In this document: positions 39,109 to 47,830 of the stretch, in pieces | How the letters are laid out: every line of letters starts with the position of its first letter | Numbering within the stretch: the stretch's first letter is position 1 | Assembly (NCBI RefSeq): GCF_016860545.1 | Contig: NZ_BNEB01000005.1 | Location: forward strand, 1,798,001 to 1,862,000 | Direction: 5' to 3' | Origin: Streptomyces asoensis | GTDB taxonomy: Bacteria; Actinomycetota; Actinomycetes; Streptomycetales; Streptomycetaceae | Length of the DNA: 64,000 nucleotides | Translations under genes and position numbers: made by a program | Notes under the pieces: model-generated | What the model was told of the DNA's origin: nothing | Seen by the model: the letters and a program-made list of their open reading frames with translations, nothing else | Databases searched by the model: none

Positions 39109-39756
39109 TCACGCGTTTCTCAGGGCCTTGGCGATCGCGCCGTCGCCGGTGACCTCGATGCGCCCGGCGCGCACCTCCTGCGGGACGGTCGACCGGCCCT
39201 GGGCGACCGCCGTACAGGTGCCCGCGTCCAGGACCAGCCGCGCGTCGGGCTCGGCGGGCGCCGGCCCGTCCCCGTACACGGGCCCGCCCTCCGCGCCGAC
39301 GTGCAGATGGAACTCCCCCTCGTCGAGCCGGACTTCGACCAGCCCGGCGCCTGCGGACACCGCAGCCTCGTCCGTGAGCCCGCGCAGCAGCGGCAGCGCG
39401 AACCAGTGCGCCCGCAGGGCGTCGGTGGGGCGGCGCTCACCGAGTTCCCCTTCGCCCCACTCCCCCAGCGCCTGGAGGACGGGCAGCAACTCCCTGCCTC
39501 GTCCGGTGAGTTCGTACACATAGGCGGCGCCCGGCGGAGGCAGCCTGCGGCGGGTGGTCAGCCCGTCCCGCTCCATGTCCTTCAGCCGCGAGGCGAGCAC
39601 GTCCGTGCTCACTCCCGGCAGGTCGGCGTGCAGGTCCGTGTAACGGCGCGGGCCGGCGAGCAGCTCCCGGACGATCAGCAGGGTCCAGCGGTCGCCGACG
39701 ACGTCGAGCGCGCGAGCGGCGGAACAGTACTGGTCGTAGCTTCGGCGAGGTGACAT
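39109..39756 (-). CDS. HxlR-family transcriptional regulator
   Basis: A 215-aa protein. The N-terminal ~100 residues are an HxlR winged helix: YDQYCSAARALDVVGDRWTLLIVRELLAGPRRYTDL, then GVSTDVLASRLKDMERDGL (recognition helix and wing). The C-terminal half (LRAHWFALPLL to IEVTGDG) looks like an SCP2-like fold, often fused in actinomycete HxlR proteins. The start at 39756 lies 7 bp after a -10-like TAGACT on this strand, so it is probably leaderless; an ATG 6 codons upstream (39774) is the alternative. It is divergent from an aminotransferase and likely represses both via the repeats at 39779-39813. Confidence 0.9.
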   Translation of the reverse strand: MSPRRSYDQYCSAARALDVVGDRWTLLIVRELLAGPRRYTDLHADLPGVSTDVLASRLKDMERDGLTTRRRLPPPGAAYVYELTGRGRELLPVLQALGEWGEGELGERRPTDALRAHWFALPLLRGLTDEAAVSAGAGLVEVRLDEGEFHLHVGAEGGPVYGDGPAPAEPDARLVLDAGTCTAVAQGRSTVPQEVRAGRIEVTGDGAIAKALRNA

Positions 39757-39778
39757 GGCACGCAGTCTAGACATGTCG

Positions 39779-39813
39779 TTGGACTTTCCAAGCTGGAACT
39801 TGGTAAAACCAAG
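39779..39813. promoter_or_regulatory. HxlR operator / overlapping divergent promoters
   Basis: TTGGA-N3-TCCAA (39779-39791) overlaps CCAAG-N6-CTTGG-N5-CCAAG (39788-39813). The minus-strand promoter (TTGGAA at 39791-39786, 16-bp spacer, TAGACT at 39769-39764) and a plus-strand TTGGAC (39779-39784) lie within it. A dimeric HxlR protein bound here would block both directions. Confidence 0.65.
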
Positions 39814-39843
39814 CATCACAACGAACCGGAGGGGCGAGCGCGC

Positions 39844-41052
39844 ATGGAGTTCCGGCAGTCGAACAAGCTGAGCGAGGTCTGTTACGAGATCCGCGGTCCG
39901 GTGATCGAGCACGCCGACGCGCTGGAGGCGGCGGGTCACAGCGTCCTGCGCCTGAACACCGGCAACCCCGCCCTCTTCAGCTTCGAGGCGCCGGAGGAGA
40001 TCCTCCAGGACATGATCCGGATGCTCCCGCAGGCGCACGGCTACACGGACTCGCGCGGCATCCTGTCGGCCCGTCGCGCGGTGGCGGGGCGCTACCAGAC
40101 CCTGGGCCTGGAGGTCGGCGTCGACGACGTCTTCCTCGGCAACGGCATCTCCGAGCTGATCTCGATGGCCGTACAGGCGCTGGTCGAGGACGGCGACGAA
40201 ATCCTCATCCCCGCCCCCGACTTCCCGCTGTGGACGGCCGTCACCACCCTCGCCGGCGGCAAGGCCGTCCACTACCTCTGCGACGAACAGGCCGACTGGT
40301 ACCCGGACCTGGACGACATGGCGTCGAAGATCACGGACCGCACCAAGGCCGTGGTCATCATCAACCCCAACAACCCCACCGGCGCGGTCTACCCGAAGGA
40401 GATCCTCGAAGGCATCCTCGACCTCGCCCGGCGTCACGGCCTGATGGTCTTCGCCGACGAGATCTACGACCAGATCCTGTACGACGACGCCGTGCACCAC
40501 TCGGTCGCCGCGCTCGCCCCCGACCTGGTCGTCCTGACCTTCTGCGGCCTGTCCAAGACCTATCGGGTGGCCGGCTTCCGGTCGGGCTGGCTGGTGGTCA
40601 CCGGCCCCAAGCAGCACGCCAGGAACTACCTGGAGGGCCTGACCATGCTGGCCTCCATGCGGTTGTGCGCCAACGCGCCCGCGCAGTACGCCATCCAGGC
40701 GGCGCTCGGCGGCCGCCAGTCCATCCACGAACTGACCGCGCCCGGCGGCCGTCTGCACGAGCAGCGCACGGTGGCCTGGGAGAAGCTCAACGAGATCCCC
40801 GGCGTGTCCTGCGTGAAGCCGAAGGGCTCGCTGTACGCGTTCCCCCGCCTCGACCCCAAGGTCCACAAGATCCACGACGACGAGAAGTTCGTCCTGGACC
40901 TGCTGCTGCGGGAGAAGATCCAGGTCGTCCAGGGCACCGGCTTCAACTGGCCCACCCCCGACCACTTCCGCATCCTCACCCTCCCGCACGCCGACGACCT
41001 GGAGGCGGCGATCGGGCGCATCGGCCGGTTCCTCGGCGGCTACCGGCAGTAG
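39844..41052 (+). CDS. PLP-dependent aminotransferase, AlaA-like
   Basis: A 402-aa class I aminotransferase closest in pattern to AlaA (glutamate-pyruvate transaminase). Visible: HGYTDSRGILSARRAVA, INPNNPTGAVY (PLP-site Asn), FADEIYDQILYDD (PLP-site Asp and Tyr), the lysine in SKTYRVAGFRSGW, and a carboxylate-binding Arg near FRILTLPH. It is transcribed away from the HxlR regulator, which probably controls it. Length is normal for the family. Specificity for alanine is inferred from overall similarity. Confidence 0.88.
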   Translation: MEFRQSNKLSEVCYEIRGPVIEHADALEAAGHSVLRLNTGNPALFSFEAPEEILQDMIRMLPQAHGYTDSRGILSARRAVAGRYQTLGLEVGVDDVFLGNGISELISMAVQALVEDGDEILIPAPDFPLWTAVTTLAGGKAVHYLCDEQADWYPDLDDMASKITDRTKAVVIINPNNPTGAVYPKEILEGILDLARRHGLMVFADEIYDQILYDDAVHHSVAALAPDLVVLTFCGLSKTYRVAGFRSGWLVVTGPKQHARNYLEGLTMLASMRLCANAPAQYAIQAALGGRQSIHELTAPGGRLHEQRTVAWEKLNEIPGVSCVKPKGSLYAFPRLDPKVHKIHDDEKFVLDLLLREKIQVVQGTGFNWPTPDHFRILTLPHADDLEAAIGRIGRFLGGYRQ

Positions 41053-41066
41053 GCGAGGATCCGGCG

Positions 41067-41105
41067 GCATGCCGGGCGACGGCGGCCGGCCGCCGCCCGG
41101 CATGC
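41067..41105. terminator. Terminator after aminotransferase
   Basis: A 12-bp stem (41067-41078 with 41094-41105); the loop itself contains a further GGCGGCCGGCCGCC palindrome, so the whole segment folds. Confidence 0.75.
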
Positions 41106-41163
41106 GGGGGCCCGGGTCCTGTGTCACGGTGCTGGAAGGCACGGCAGGAAGGGGCACGCGCGC

Positions 41164-41763
41164 GTGGGTGACCTGCTTCTCGTGCGGCACGGCGAGACCG
41201 AGTGGTCGCGCTCGGGCCGGCACACCGGATCGACGGACGTGCCGCTCACCGGGCACGGCCGCGACGAGGCACGCGCGCTGGCGCCCCTGATCCGGGCCCA
41301 CCGGGTCGCCGCGGCGTTCGCGAGCCCCGCCGCGCGGGCCCGCGAGACGGCGGAACTGGCCGGCCTGCACGGGGTGCGCGTCGACGCCGGCCTGCGCGAG
41401 TGGGACTACGGCGGCTACGAGGGCGTCACCACGGCCGAGATCCGGCGGACACGGCCGGACTGGTTCCTCTTCACCGACGGGGTCGCCCCCGGCCCGCCCG
41501 GCCGCCCCGGGGAGACGCCCGAACAGGTCGGCGAACGGGCCGACCGGGTGCTCGCCCGGATCGACGCGGCGCCCACCGGCCCCGGGGAGTGCGTGGTGCT
41601 GGTGGCCCACGGCCACTTCCTGCGCGTGCTCACCGCGCGCCGGCTGGGACTGCCCGCGTCGGCCGGCGCGCTGTTCCTGCTGGAGACGGGAACGCTGTGC
41701 CGGCTCGGCACCGAACACGGGCGGCCGGTGATCGCCGCCTGGAATGTCGGACCCGGGCCGTAG
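41164..41763 (+). CDS. Histidine phosphatase family protein
   Basis: A 199-aa protein of the phosphoglycerate-mutase-like superfamily. RHGET (residues 8-12) carries the phospho-accepting His. Further landmarks are LREWDYGGYEG and LVAHGHFLRVL with the second catalytic His. Substrate not predictable. The GTG start is preceded by an A/G-rich GGAAGGGG-type site. The next gene begins 47 bp downstream. Confidence 0.9.
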   Translation: MGDLLLVRHGETEWSRSGRHTGSTDVPLTGHGRDEARALAPLIRAHRVAAAFASPAARARETAELAGLHGVRVDAGLREWDYGGYEGVTTAEIRRTRPDWFLFTDGVAPGPPGRPGETPEQVGERADRVLARIDAAPTGPGECVVLVAHGHFLRVLTARRLGLPASAGALFLLETGTLCRLGTEHGRPVIAAWNVGPGP

Positions 41764-41810
41764 CCTTCGAGGAGGTCCCCGCCGGGGACAGCACTCGCAG
41801 GGAGCACACC

Positions 41811-42491
41811 GTGACCCGACCGCCGACCGCCGCCCAGCGGCGGATGATCGAGGCCGCCGACGCGGTCACCGGGCGGCTGCGGGGTACGGCGCCGCAACTG
41901 ACGGCGCTGGTGCGGCAGGGCCTCGCCTTCCGGCACCCGCGCCCGCCGCACGACCACTTCCTCACCCCGGCGGGACACCGGGTCCGCGAGACCCTGCGCG
42001 CGCCCGGGGCGCCGGCGGCCGGGGCGGGAGCGGACGAGGCGGAGGCCCCGGCCCGAGCCCGCCCGGAGCCGGCGCCGGCGGACACCGGCGTGTTCGCGGC
42101 GCGCGTCGGCGGCGAGGCGGACGGCGGGGCGTCCGGACCCGCCCGGGCCCGCGAGGTGCACAGCGCCTGGCAGGGGCTGCTCGAACTGCGCCGGATGACC
42201 AACCCGGACGGCGGCACCGGCCGGCCGTGCGGCTGGGAACGCGCCCACCTGGTGCGGGCCGCGGCCCTCGCCCTGGAGGCCGCCGGCCACCTTCCCGCCG
42301 GGCCGTCGGGCCGTGACGGGTACCGGGTGCGCGACACCCCGCAGCCCGAGGCCGTCGCCGTGCACGCGCCGGACGACGCGACACTGCGGGCCTGCTCGGC
42401 GACCCTGGAGGGGGCGGGCTGGCAGACCGGCGAGCACACCGACCCCCGCTCGCGGACCCGCTATCTGCTCGCTTCCCCCCGCCGGGTGTGA
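41811..42491 (+). CDS. Conserved hypothetical protein
   Basis: A 226-aa protein that I do not recognise. GTG start with AGGGAG upstream. It has an α-helical N-terminal ~65 residues, a low-complexity Ala/Pro/Glu stretch (about 65-100), and a C-terminal ~120-residue region with WERAHLVRAAALALEAAGH and a mixed α/β tail ending LLASPRRV. Codon use is normal for the window. It lies between the phosphatase and the thioesterase on the same strand. Confidence 0.7.
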   Translation: MTRPPTAAQRRMIEAADAVTGRLRGTAPQLTALVRQGLAFRHPRPPHDHFLTPAGHRVRETLRAPGAPAAGAGADEAEAPARARPEPAPADTGVFAARVGGEADGGASGPARAREVHSAWQGLLELRRMTNPDGGTGRPCGWERAHLVRAAALALEAAGHLPAGPSGRDGYRVRDTPQPEAVAVHAPDDATLRACSATLEGAGWQTGEHTDPRSRTRYLLASPRRV

Positions 42492-42613
42492 GGGACATGC
42501 CAAGATCGACGGGCGGATCACCGGCGGGCACCGGCCCCCGGGACCGACCCGCGGGACAACCGCGGGACCGACCTCGGCACCGACCAGGGAACCGACCCAG
42601 AGAAGGGGACACC

Positions 42614-43036
42614 GTGAGCGAGCCGTTCTCCGTCCGGATCACCGTGCGCGGGTACGAGACCGACGTCCAGGGGCACCTCAACCAGAGCGTGTACATCAAC
42701 TACGCGGAACACGCCCGCTGGTCACTGCTCCAGGCGGCGGGCATCAGCCAGGCGGGCCTGGCCGCCAGGGGCGTGGGCCCGGTCGCCCTGGAGACGACCA
42801 TCCGCTACCGGCGCGAACTCCTGGCCGGGGACGAGGTCGACGTGACCTGCGTCTTCGAGTGGGGCGGCGGCAGGACCTTCCGGATCGAGCAGACCATCAC
42901 CAAGACCGACGGCACGGTGTCCGCCCAGCTCAGCGCGGTCGGAGGGCTGCTGGACCTGAAGACCCGCAGGATGGTCGCCGACCCGCAGGACCACTTCAAG
43001 GAACTGGCCTCGGATCCGGGCCTGTTCGGGCTCTGA
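42614..43036 (+). CDS. Hot-dog acyl-CoA thioesterase (4HBT/YbgC-like)
   Basis: A 140-aa single hot-dog domain. The pattern RGYETDVQGHLNQSVYINYAEHARW is typical of YbgC/FcbC-type thioesterases, where an Asp/Asn near GH(L)N acts on the thioester. The GTG at 42614 follows GAAGGGGA; the longer open frame upstream is an Arg/Pro-rich artefact. A discrete operon partner is not evident. Confidence 0.88.
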   Translation: MSEPFSVRITVRGYETDVQGHLNQSVYINYAEHARWSLLQAAGISQAGLAARGVGPVALETTIRYRRELLAGDEVDVTCVFEWGGGRTFRIEQTITKTDGTVSAQLSAVGGLLDLKTRRMVADPQDHFKELASDPGLFGL

Positions 43037-43107
43037 CCCGCCGCCCGGCCCGTCTTCGGGCGAATTCGGATGCGCTCGGGTGTGCGGGCCTGCGATGCTC
43101 CGGTCCC

Positions 43108-43710
43108 ATGTCCGCACGCCGTGTGAAACCCAGCCTCTACATCTCCGTCGACATCGAGGCCGACGGCCCGATCCCCGGGCCGTACTCCCTGCTGAGCCTG
43201 GGAGCGGCGGTCGCCGGGCGGCACGACGCCGGGGGTTTCACCGCGGCCGACCCGGCACGCCGCACCTTCTACCGTGAACTGAGGCCGATCAGCGACGACT
43301 TCGTCCCCGAGGCACTCGCCGTGAGCGGGCTGGACCGCGAGCGTCTGGCCGTCGAGGGACTGCCACCGGAGCAGGCGCTGACCCAGTTCACCCGGTGGGT
43401 GCGCGAGGTGAGCGAGGACGCCCAGCCGGTGATGTGCGGCTACCCGGCCTCGTACGACTGGACGTTCCTGTACTGGTACCTGGTGCGCTTCACCGGCGCG
43501 AGCCCCTTCGGGCACTCCGGCTGCCTGGACATGAAGACGCTGTACGCCGCCAGGGCGGGGGTGCCGCTGCGGTCGGTGGCGAAGCGGACGATGCCGGCGC
43601 GGCTGCTGCCCCGGCGCCCGCACACGCATCACGCGCTCGACGACGCCGTCGAGCAGGCCGAGTTGCTCGCGAACCTCATGGCGTGGCCGGGGCCCGGACC
43701 GGCCCGGTGA
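43108..43710 (+). CDS. DEDDh 3'-5' exonuclease family protein
   Basis: A 200-aa exonuclease-superfamily protein. Exo I is DIEADGPIPG, Exo II lies around YPASYDWTFLYWYL, and Exo III is HHALDDA with the DEDDh His. Streptomyces carry many such short stand-alone exonuclease-like proteins of unknown substrate. Its 3' end overlaps the end of the convergent permease gene by 35 bp. Confidence 0.88.
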   Translation: MSARRVKPSLYISVDIEADGPIPGPYSLLSLGAAVAGRHDAGGFTAADPARRTFYRELRPISDDFVPEALAVSGLDRERLAVEGLPPEQALTQFTRWVREVSEDAQPVMCGYPASYDWTFLYWYLVRFTGASPFGHSGCLDMKTLYAARAGVPLRSVAKRTMPARLLPRRPHTHHALDDAVEQAELLANLMAWPGPGPAR

Positions 43711-45073
43711 GGTCCTCGCCCGTCTCCATCGGGTGGGTGACGTCCGTCGTGTCCCGGCCGCGGCCGGTGTGGTGGAAAACCAGGTTGAGCAGGACGGCGG
43801 CCAGACATCCCGTGGAGATGCCCGAGTCGAGGACGATCCTCGCCGTCTCCGGGAAGGCGTGGTAGAAGTCCGGCGTGGTGATGGGGATGATGCCCACTGC
43901 CAGGGCGACGGCCACGATCAGGACGTTGTCGTCCTTCTCCAGGCCGGCCCGGACGAGGGTCTGGATACCGCTGGCGGCGACGGAGCCGAACAGGACCACA
44001 CCGGCGCCGCCGAGGACCGGGCGGGGCACGACGGCGATGAGCGAGGCGGCCGCCGGGCACAGGCCCATCAGCACGAGGAAGGCGCCGCCGGTGGCGACGA
44101 CGTAGCGGCTGCGGACCCGGGTCATCGCCACCAGACCGATGTTCTGGGCGAACGCGCTGCACATGAAGCCGTTGAAGACGGGGCTGAGGGCCGAGCCCAG
44201 GGTGTCGGCGCGCAGGCCCGCCGCGATGGTCCGCTCGTCCGCCGGGCGTTCGACGATCTCGCCCAACGCCAGCATGTCGGCGGTCGATTCGGTCATCGAG
44301 ACCACCATCACCACGCACATCGACACGATCGCCGCGAGCCGGAACTGCGGCGCGCCGAAGTGGAAGGGGGCGGGGAAGCCGACGACGTCCGCGTCCGCCA
44401 CCGGCCCGAAGTCCGTGACGCCGAGGGGGATCGCGACGAGCGTGCCCGCCAGGAGGCCGAGCAGCACGGCGATCTGTTTGACGAAGCCGCCGGTGAACCG
44501 GCGCAGGAGCAGCACGATCAGCAGGGTCGCGGCCGCCAGGCCCAGGTTCGTCGTCGAACCGTGGTCGTGCGCGGCGGGGTCGGGGCCCTGGGCCCAGCCG
44601 AAGGCGACGGGCAGCAGGGAGACGCCGATGAGGGTGATCACCGTTCCCGTGACGACCGGCGGGAAGAAGCGGACCGCCTTGCAGAAGACGGGCGCGGCGA
44701 GGAAGCCCAGGAGGCCGGCGACGATCACCGCGCCGTAGATGACCGGCAGGGCGTCCCTCTTGTCGTCGGTGGAGGCCACGATCGCCGTCATGGGGGCGAC
44801 CCCGGCGAAGGTGACACCGTTGACGAACGGCAGACGGGCACCGATCTTCCACACGCCGAGCGTCTGGAGGAAGGTGGCGAGACCGGCCGTGAACAGACAC
44901 GCGCCGGTGAGGAAGGTGAGTTCGGCGCCGGTCAGGCCCACGGCCGCGCCGACGATCAGGGGCGGGGCGACGACCCCGGCGTACATGGCGGCCACGTGCT
45001 GGAGACCGCTGGTGGCCATGCGCAGGGCGGGGAGCTTCTGGTCTACGGGGTGTTCGGCGGGGTGCGGGGACAC
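43676..45073 (-). CDS. NCS2 nucleobase:cation symporter (uracil-xanthine permease)
   Basis: A 465-aa NCS2/nucleobase-ascorbate transporter with about 12-14 hydrophobic segments. Typical motifs: LQHVAAMYAGVVAPPLIVG (first helix), TESTADMLALGEI in the core substrate region, FAQNIGLVAMTRVRSRYV, and a later VLFGSVAASGIQTL. It should import xanthine, urate or related purines by proton symport. GGAGGAG precedes the GTG start. Placement at the end of the deaminase/urate oxidase block supports purine uptake. Confidence 0.9.
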   Translation of the reverse strand: MSPHPAEHPVDQKLPALRMATSGLQHVAAMYAGVVAPPLIVGAAVGLTGAELTFLTGACLFTAGLATFLQTLGVWKIGARLPFVNGVTFAGVAPMTAIVASTDDKRDALPVIYGAVIVAGLLGFLAAPVFCKAVRFFPPVVTGTVITLIGVSLLPVAFGWAQGPDPAAHDHGSTTNLGLAAATLLIVLLLRRFTGGFVKQIAVLLGLLAGTLVAIPLGVTDFGPVADADVVGFPAPFHFGAPQFRLAAIVSMCVVMVVSMTESTADMLALGEIVERPADERTIAAGLRADTLGSALSPVFNGFMCSAFAQNIGLVAMTRVRSRYVVATGGAFLVLMGLCPAAASLIAVVPRPVLGGAGVVLFGSVAASGIQTLVRAGLEKDDNVLIVAVALAVGIIPITTPDFYHAFPETARIVLDSGISTGCLAAVLLNLVFHHTGRGRDTTDVTHPMETGEDLTGPVRAPATP

Positions 45074-45222
45074 GGCGGCTCTCCTCCGGTCGGGTACACG
45101 TCGGCTCTGACGCGGGTGTCAGGGAGGTGGTGCGGCGGTCGTGCGGGTCACGGGAGACGCGAGGGGGCGGCGGGGAACCGTTCCGGGGCGCGCGCGTCCA
45201 CGCGCACCCCGGGCACGGCCCA

Positions 45223-45334
45223 CCACGGACCCCGCTCGGAGGTCCGTGGCTCCCGGTCGAGGGCCGTCCCCCTCGACCGGAGTTCGGTGTCCGCCCGCGG
45301 GGAACCGGGCCGCGGGGGCCGGGTTCCCCGCGGG
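45223..45334. terminator. Array of three hairpins between deaminase and permease
   Basis: Three successive inverted repeats lie in 112 bp: CCACGGACC/GGTCCGTGG (45223-45231, 45241-45249); an 11-bp stem around 45253-45280 (CCGGTCGAGGG/CCCTCGACCGG); and a 13-bp stem (45294-45306, 45322-45334). The last one follows the deaminase stop on the minus strand and is its likely terminator. The rest of the 270-bp gap holds no gene. Confidence 0.7.
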
Positions 45335-45343
45335 CCGGGGGGT

Positions 45344-46723
45344 TCAGCCCTGGGCGGCGATCCGCGCGAGGCGGCGGGCCTCCTCGCGCGTCGTGCGGGC
45401 GATCTCCTCCTCGTCGGCGTGCAGCAGCCTTCCGGAGTCGACGATCTGACGGCCGTTCACGAAGGAGGCCGTGACGGGGGCGGCCGCGCCGAAGACCAGG
45501 GCGGTCACCGGGTCGGCGATGGAGGCGTGGGCGAGGGTGTCGAGCTTCCACAGCACCAGGTCGGCCAGCTTGCCCGGCTCCAGGGAGCCGATCTGGCCGG
45601 CGCGTCCCAGGACCCGGGCGCCGCCGAAGGTGCCCAGCCGCAGCGCCTGACGGGCGTTGAGGGCGGCCTCGCGACGAGCTCCGAGACGGTTGATGAGCAG
45701 GGCGTTGCGCAGCTCGGTGTGGAGTTCGCCGGACTCGTTGGACGCCGTGCCGTCGACGCCGAGGCCGACGGGGACACCGGCGGCGAGCATGTCGGGGACG
45801 CGGGCGATGCCGGCGGCCAGCCGGGCGTTGGACGACGGGCAGTGGGCGACACCCGTACCGGTCCGGGCGAAGGCGTCGATGTCGGAGTCGTTCATGTGGA
45901 CGCAGTGCGCCATCCACACGTCCTCGCCGAGCCAGCCGGTGGACTCGAAGTAGTCGGTCGGGCCCATCCCGAACAGCTCGTGGCAGAACTTCTCCTCCTC
46001 GACCGTCTCGGAACCGTGGGTATGCAGCCTCACCCCGAGCCGGCGGGCCAACTCGGCTCCCTGGCGCATCAGTTCGGTGGAGACGGAGAAGGGTGAACAG
46101 GGGGCGACGGCGATCTGGGTCATCGCGTCGAAGGAGGTGTCGTGGTGCCGGCGGACGGTCTCCTCGGTGGCGGCGAGGGCGCCCTCCAGGCTCTCGACGG
46201 CGAAGTCCGGGGGCAGGCCGCCGTCCTTCTCGCCGCGGTCCATGGAGCCGCGGGCGAGGGTGAAGCGGACCCCCATGTCCCGGGCGGCGCCGATGATCGC
46301 GCCGGACAGGTCGCCGGAGCCCCGGGGGAAGACGTAGTGGTGGTCCATGGCGGTGGTGACGCCGCCGCGGGCCATCATGGCGAGGGAGCCCTGGGCGGCC
46401 GCGCGGACCATCTGCTCGTCGATGCGCGCCCAGGTGGGGTAGAGGGCGACGAGCCAGTCGAAGAGGTTGTGGTCGGTGGCCAGGCCCCGGGTGATCCACT
46501 GGTAGAAGTGGTGGTGGGTGTTGACCAGGCCGGGGGTGACCAGGTGCCCGGTGGCGTCGATGCGGCGTTCGACGTCCTGGAGGCCCTCGGGGGCCGGGCC
46601 CGCGCCGAGCGACTCGATCCGGTTGCCCGCGAGGACGACGTGTCCGCTCGCGTACTCGGTGTCCTGGGCGTCGACGGTCGCGATCGCACAGTTCTCGATG
46701 ACGGTGCGCCGGTCTGCTGCCAT
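45344..46723 (-). CDS. 8-oxoguanine deaminase-like amidohydrolase (AtzA/TrzN group)
   Basis: A 459-aa cytosine-deaminase-like amidohydrolase. Metal ligands: HHHFYQW near residue 65, HTHGSET near 230, HCVHMND near 270, and the catalytic Asp in VDGTASNES near 320. Its motif order fits the 8-oxoguanine deaminase/hydroxydechloroatrazine ethylaminohydrolase group. In this purine block a role in deaminating guanine or 8-oxoguanine to xanthine or urate is the best guess. The ATG at 46723 has AAGGA 9 nt upstream; an in-frame GTG 6 codons earlier is possible. Confidence 0.87.
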   Translation of the reverse strand: MAADRRTVIENCAIATVDAQDTEYASGHVVLAGNRIESLGAGPAPEGLQDVERRIDATGHLVTPGLVNTHHHFYQWITRGLATDHNLFDWLVALYPTWARIDEQMVRAAAQGSLAMMARGGVTTAMDHHYVFPRGSGDLSGAIIGAARDMGVRFTLARGSMDRGEKDGGLPPDFAVESLEGALAATEETVRRHHDTSFDAMTQIAVAPCSPFSVSTELMRQGAELARRLGVRLHTHGSETVEEEKFCHELFGMGPTDYFESTGWLGEDVWMAHCVHMNDSDIDAFARTGTGVAHCPSSNARLAAGIARVPDMLAAGVPVGLGVDGTASNESGELHTELRNALLINRLGARREAALNARQALRLGTFGGARVLGRAGQIGSLEPGKLADLVLWKLDTLAHASIADPVTALVFGAAAPVTASFVNGRQIVDSGRLLHADEEEIARTTREEARRLARIAAQG

Positions 46724-46873
46724 GGTCTTCGTCCTTTTCACTCGGCGGACTCTTCAGGAGAGGGCACGGCAGGACCCCGGGAGCTTTGAGTGCCGTGGCC
46801 GGCCGGGCGCGGGCCCGCGGGCCACGGGTGCCGATAGGAGGGAAATGTGGAGGGGGACGGCGGGGCGGCGGGC

Positions 46874-47827
46874 TCAGAGGTTGGTGAGGTCCGCCGGGAT
46901 CCTCGCCTCGCTGCCGTCCCGCAGCACGGTGGCCTCGATCAGGCCGTAGGGGCGGTCGGCGGCGAGGTACACGGCGCCGTCCGCGGTGTCGTTCTTCAGC
47001 CCGAACGGCTTCAGGTCGACCAGGAAGTGGTGCTTGTTGGGGAGCGAGAACCGCACCTCGTCGATCTCGGCGCGGTGGTCGATGATCCGCGCGCCCATGG
47101 CGTACAGGGTCTGCTGGAGCGAGAGGGAGTACGTCTGCGCGAAGGCCAGCAGCATGTGCCGCTTGACCTCGGCGTACGACTCCTCCCAGTCGGGGGCCTG
47201 CCCGGTGTCGTCGGACCAGTTGTAGCGCCAGCGGCTGGAGACGTCGGTGGCCAGGATGCGGTCGTGCGCCTCGGGCAGGGTCGTGTACCTGTCCTTGACG
47301 TAGCCCCAGAACTCGGAGTTCGTCGAGTTCATGACGGTCAGGTCCTTGAGCCCGGAGACGACCTCCCACGACGAGCCGTCGTAGGTGATCTGCGCCAGAC
47401 GCGTCTCCTGCCCCCGGCGGACGAAGGAGTGCTCGTCCTCGCCCGGCGTCTCGATCCGGTCCCAGGAGTACTCCTCGATCCGGATGCGCGCGGTCCTGAT
47501 CGGCTCCTGCGAGGTCACGAAGTGACGGGCGAGGTGGATGCCGAACTGTTCGGCGGACTCGATGCCGTACTCCTTGGCGAACGCGTACACCGTGTTCTTG
47601 GTGGTGTCGGTCGGCAGGACGTTGGCGTTCGAGCCGCAGTAGTGGACCTCGTCCATGTCGCCGCTCAGCGACACGGACACGTTGAGGTCCTTGATGTGGT
47701 GGGTGGCACCGTCCCGCGTGATCTTCACGACCCGGTTCTCGGCCTTGCCGTACTGGTTCTGTCCCAGGACCACGGGGCGGGCCGGGTGGGAGGAGGCGGG
47801 GCGGGCCGGCTGGGCATTGGCGGTCAT
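46874..47827 (-). CDS. pucL: Urate oxidase (uricase)
   Basis: A 317-aa cofactor-free uricase catalysing urate + O2 to 5-hydroxyisourate and H2O2. The tandem T-fold is visible with VLPTDTTKNTVYA (catalytic Thr dyad region), ARHFVTSQEPI, FVRRGQETRLAQI, LKDLTVMNSTNSEFWGYVKD, and DEVRFSLPNKHHFLVDL near the C-terminus. The ~20-residue Ala/Pro-rich N-terminus is extra. It is third in an operon after OHCU decarboxylase and HIU hydrolase, 3 bp after the latter. Confidence 0.95.
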   Translation of the reverse strand: MTANAQPARPASSHPARPVVLGQNQYGKAENRVVKITRDGATHHIKDLNVSVSLSGDMDEVHYCGSNANVLPTDTTKNTVYAFAKEYGIESAEQFGIHLARHFVTSQEPIRTARIRIEEYSWDRIETPGEDEHSFVRRGQETRLAQITYDGSSWEVVSGLKDLTVMNSTNSEFWGYVKDRYTTLPEAHDRILATDVSSRWRYNWSDDTGQAPDWEESYAEVKRHMLLAFAQTYSLSLQQTLYAMGARIIDHRAEIDEVRFSLPNKHHFLVDLKPFGLKNDTADGAVYLAADRPYGLIEATVLRDGSEARIPADLTNL

Positions 47828-47830
47828 GAG

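Noticed and set aside
42488..42613. Longer thioesterase starting at 42488
   Set aside because: The added sequence is Arg/Pro-rich with no family similarity, and GTG 42614 has a good ribosome site.
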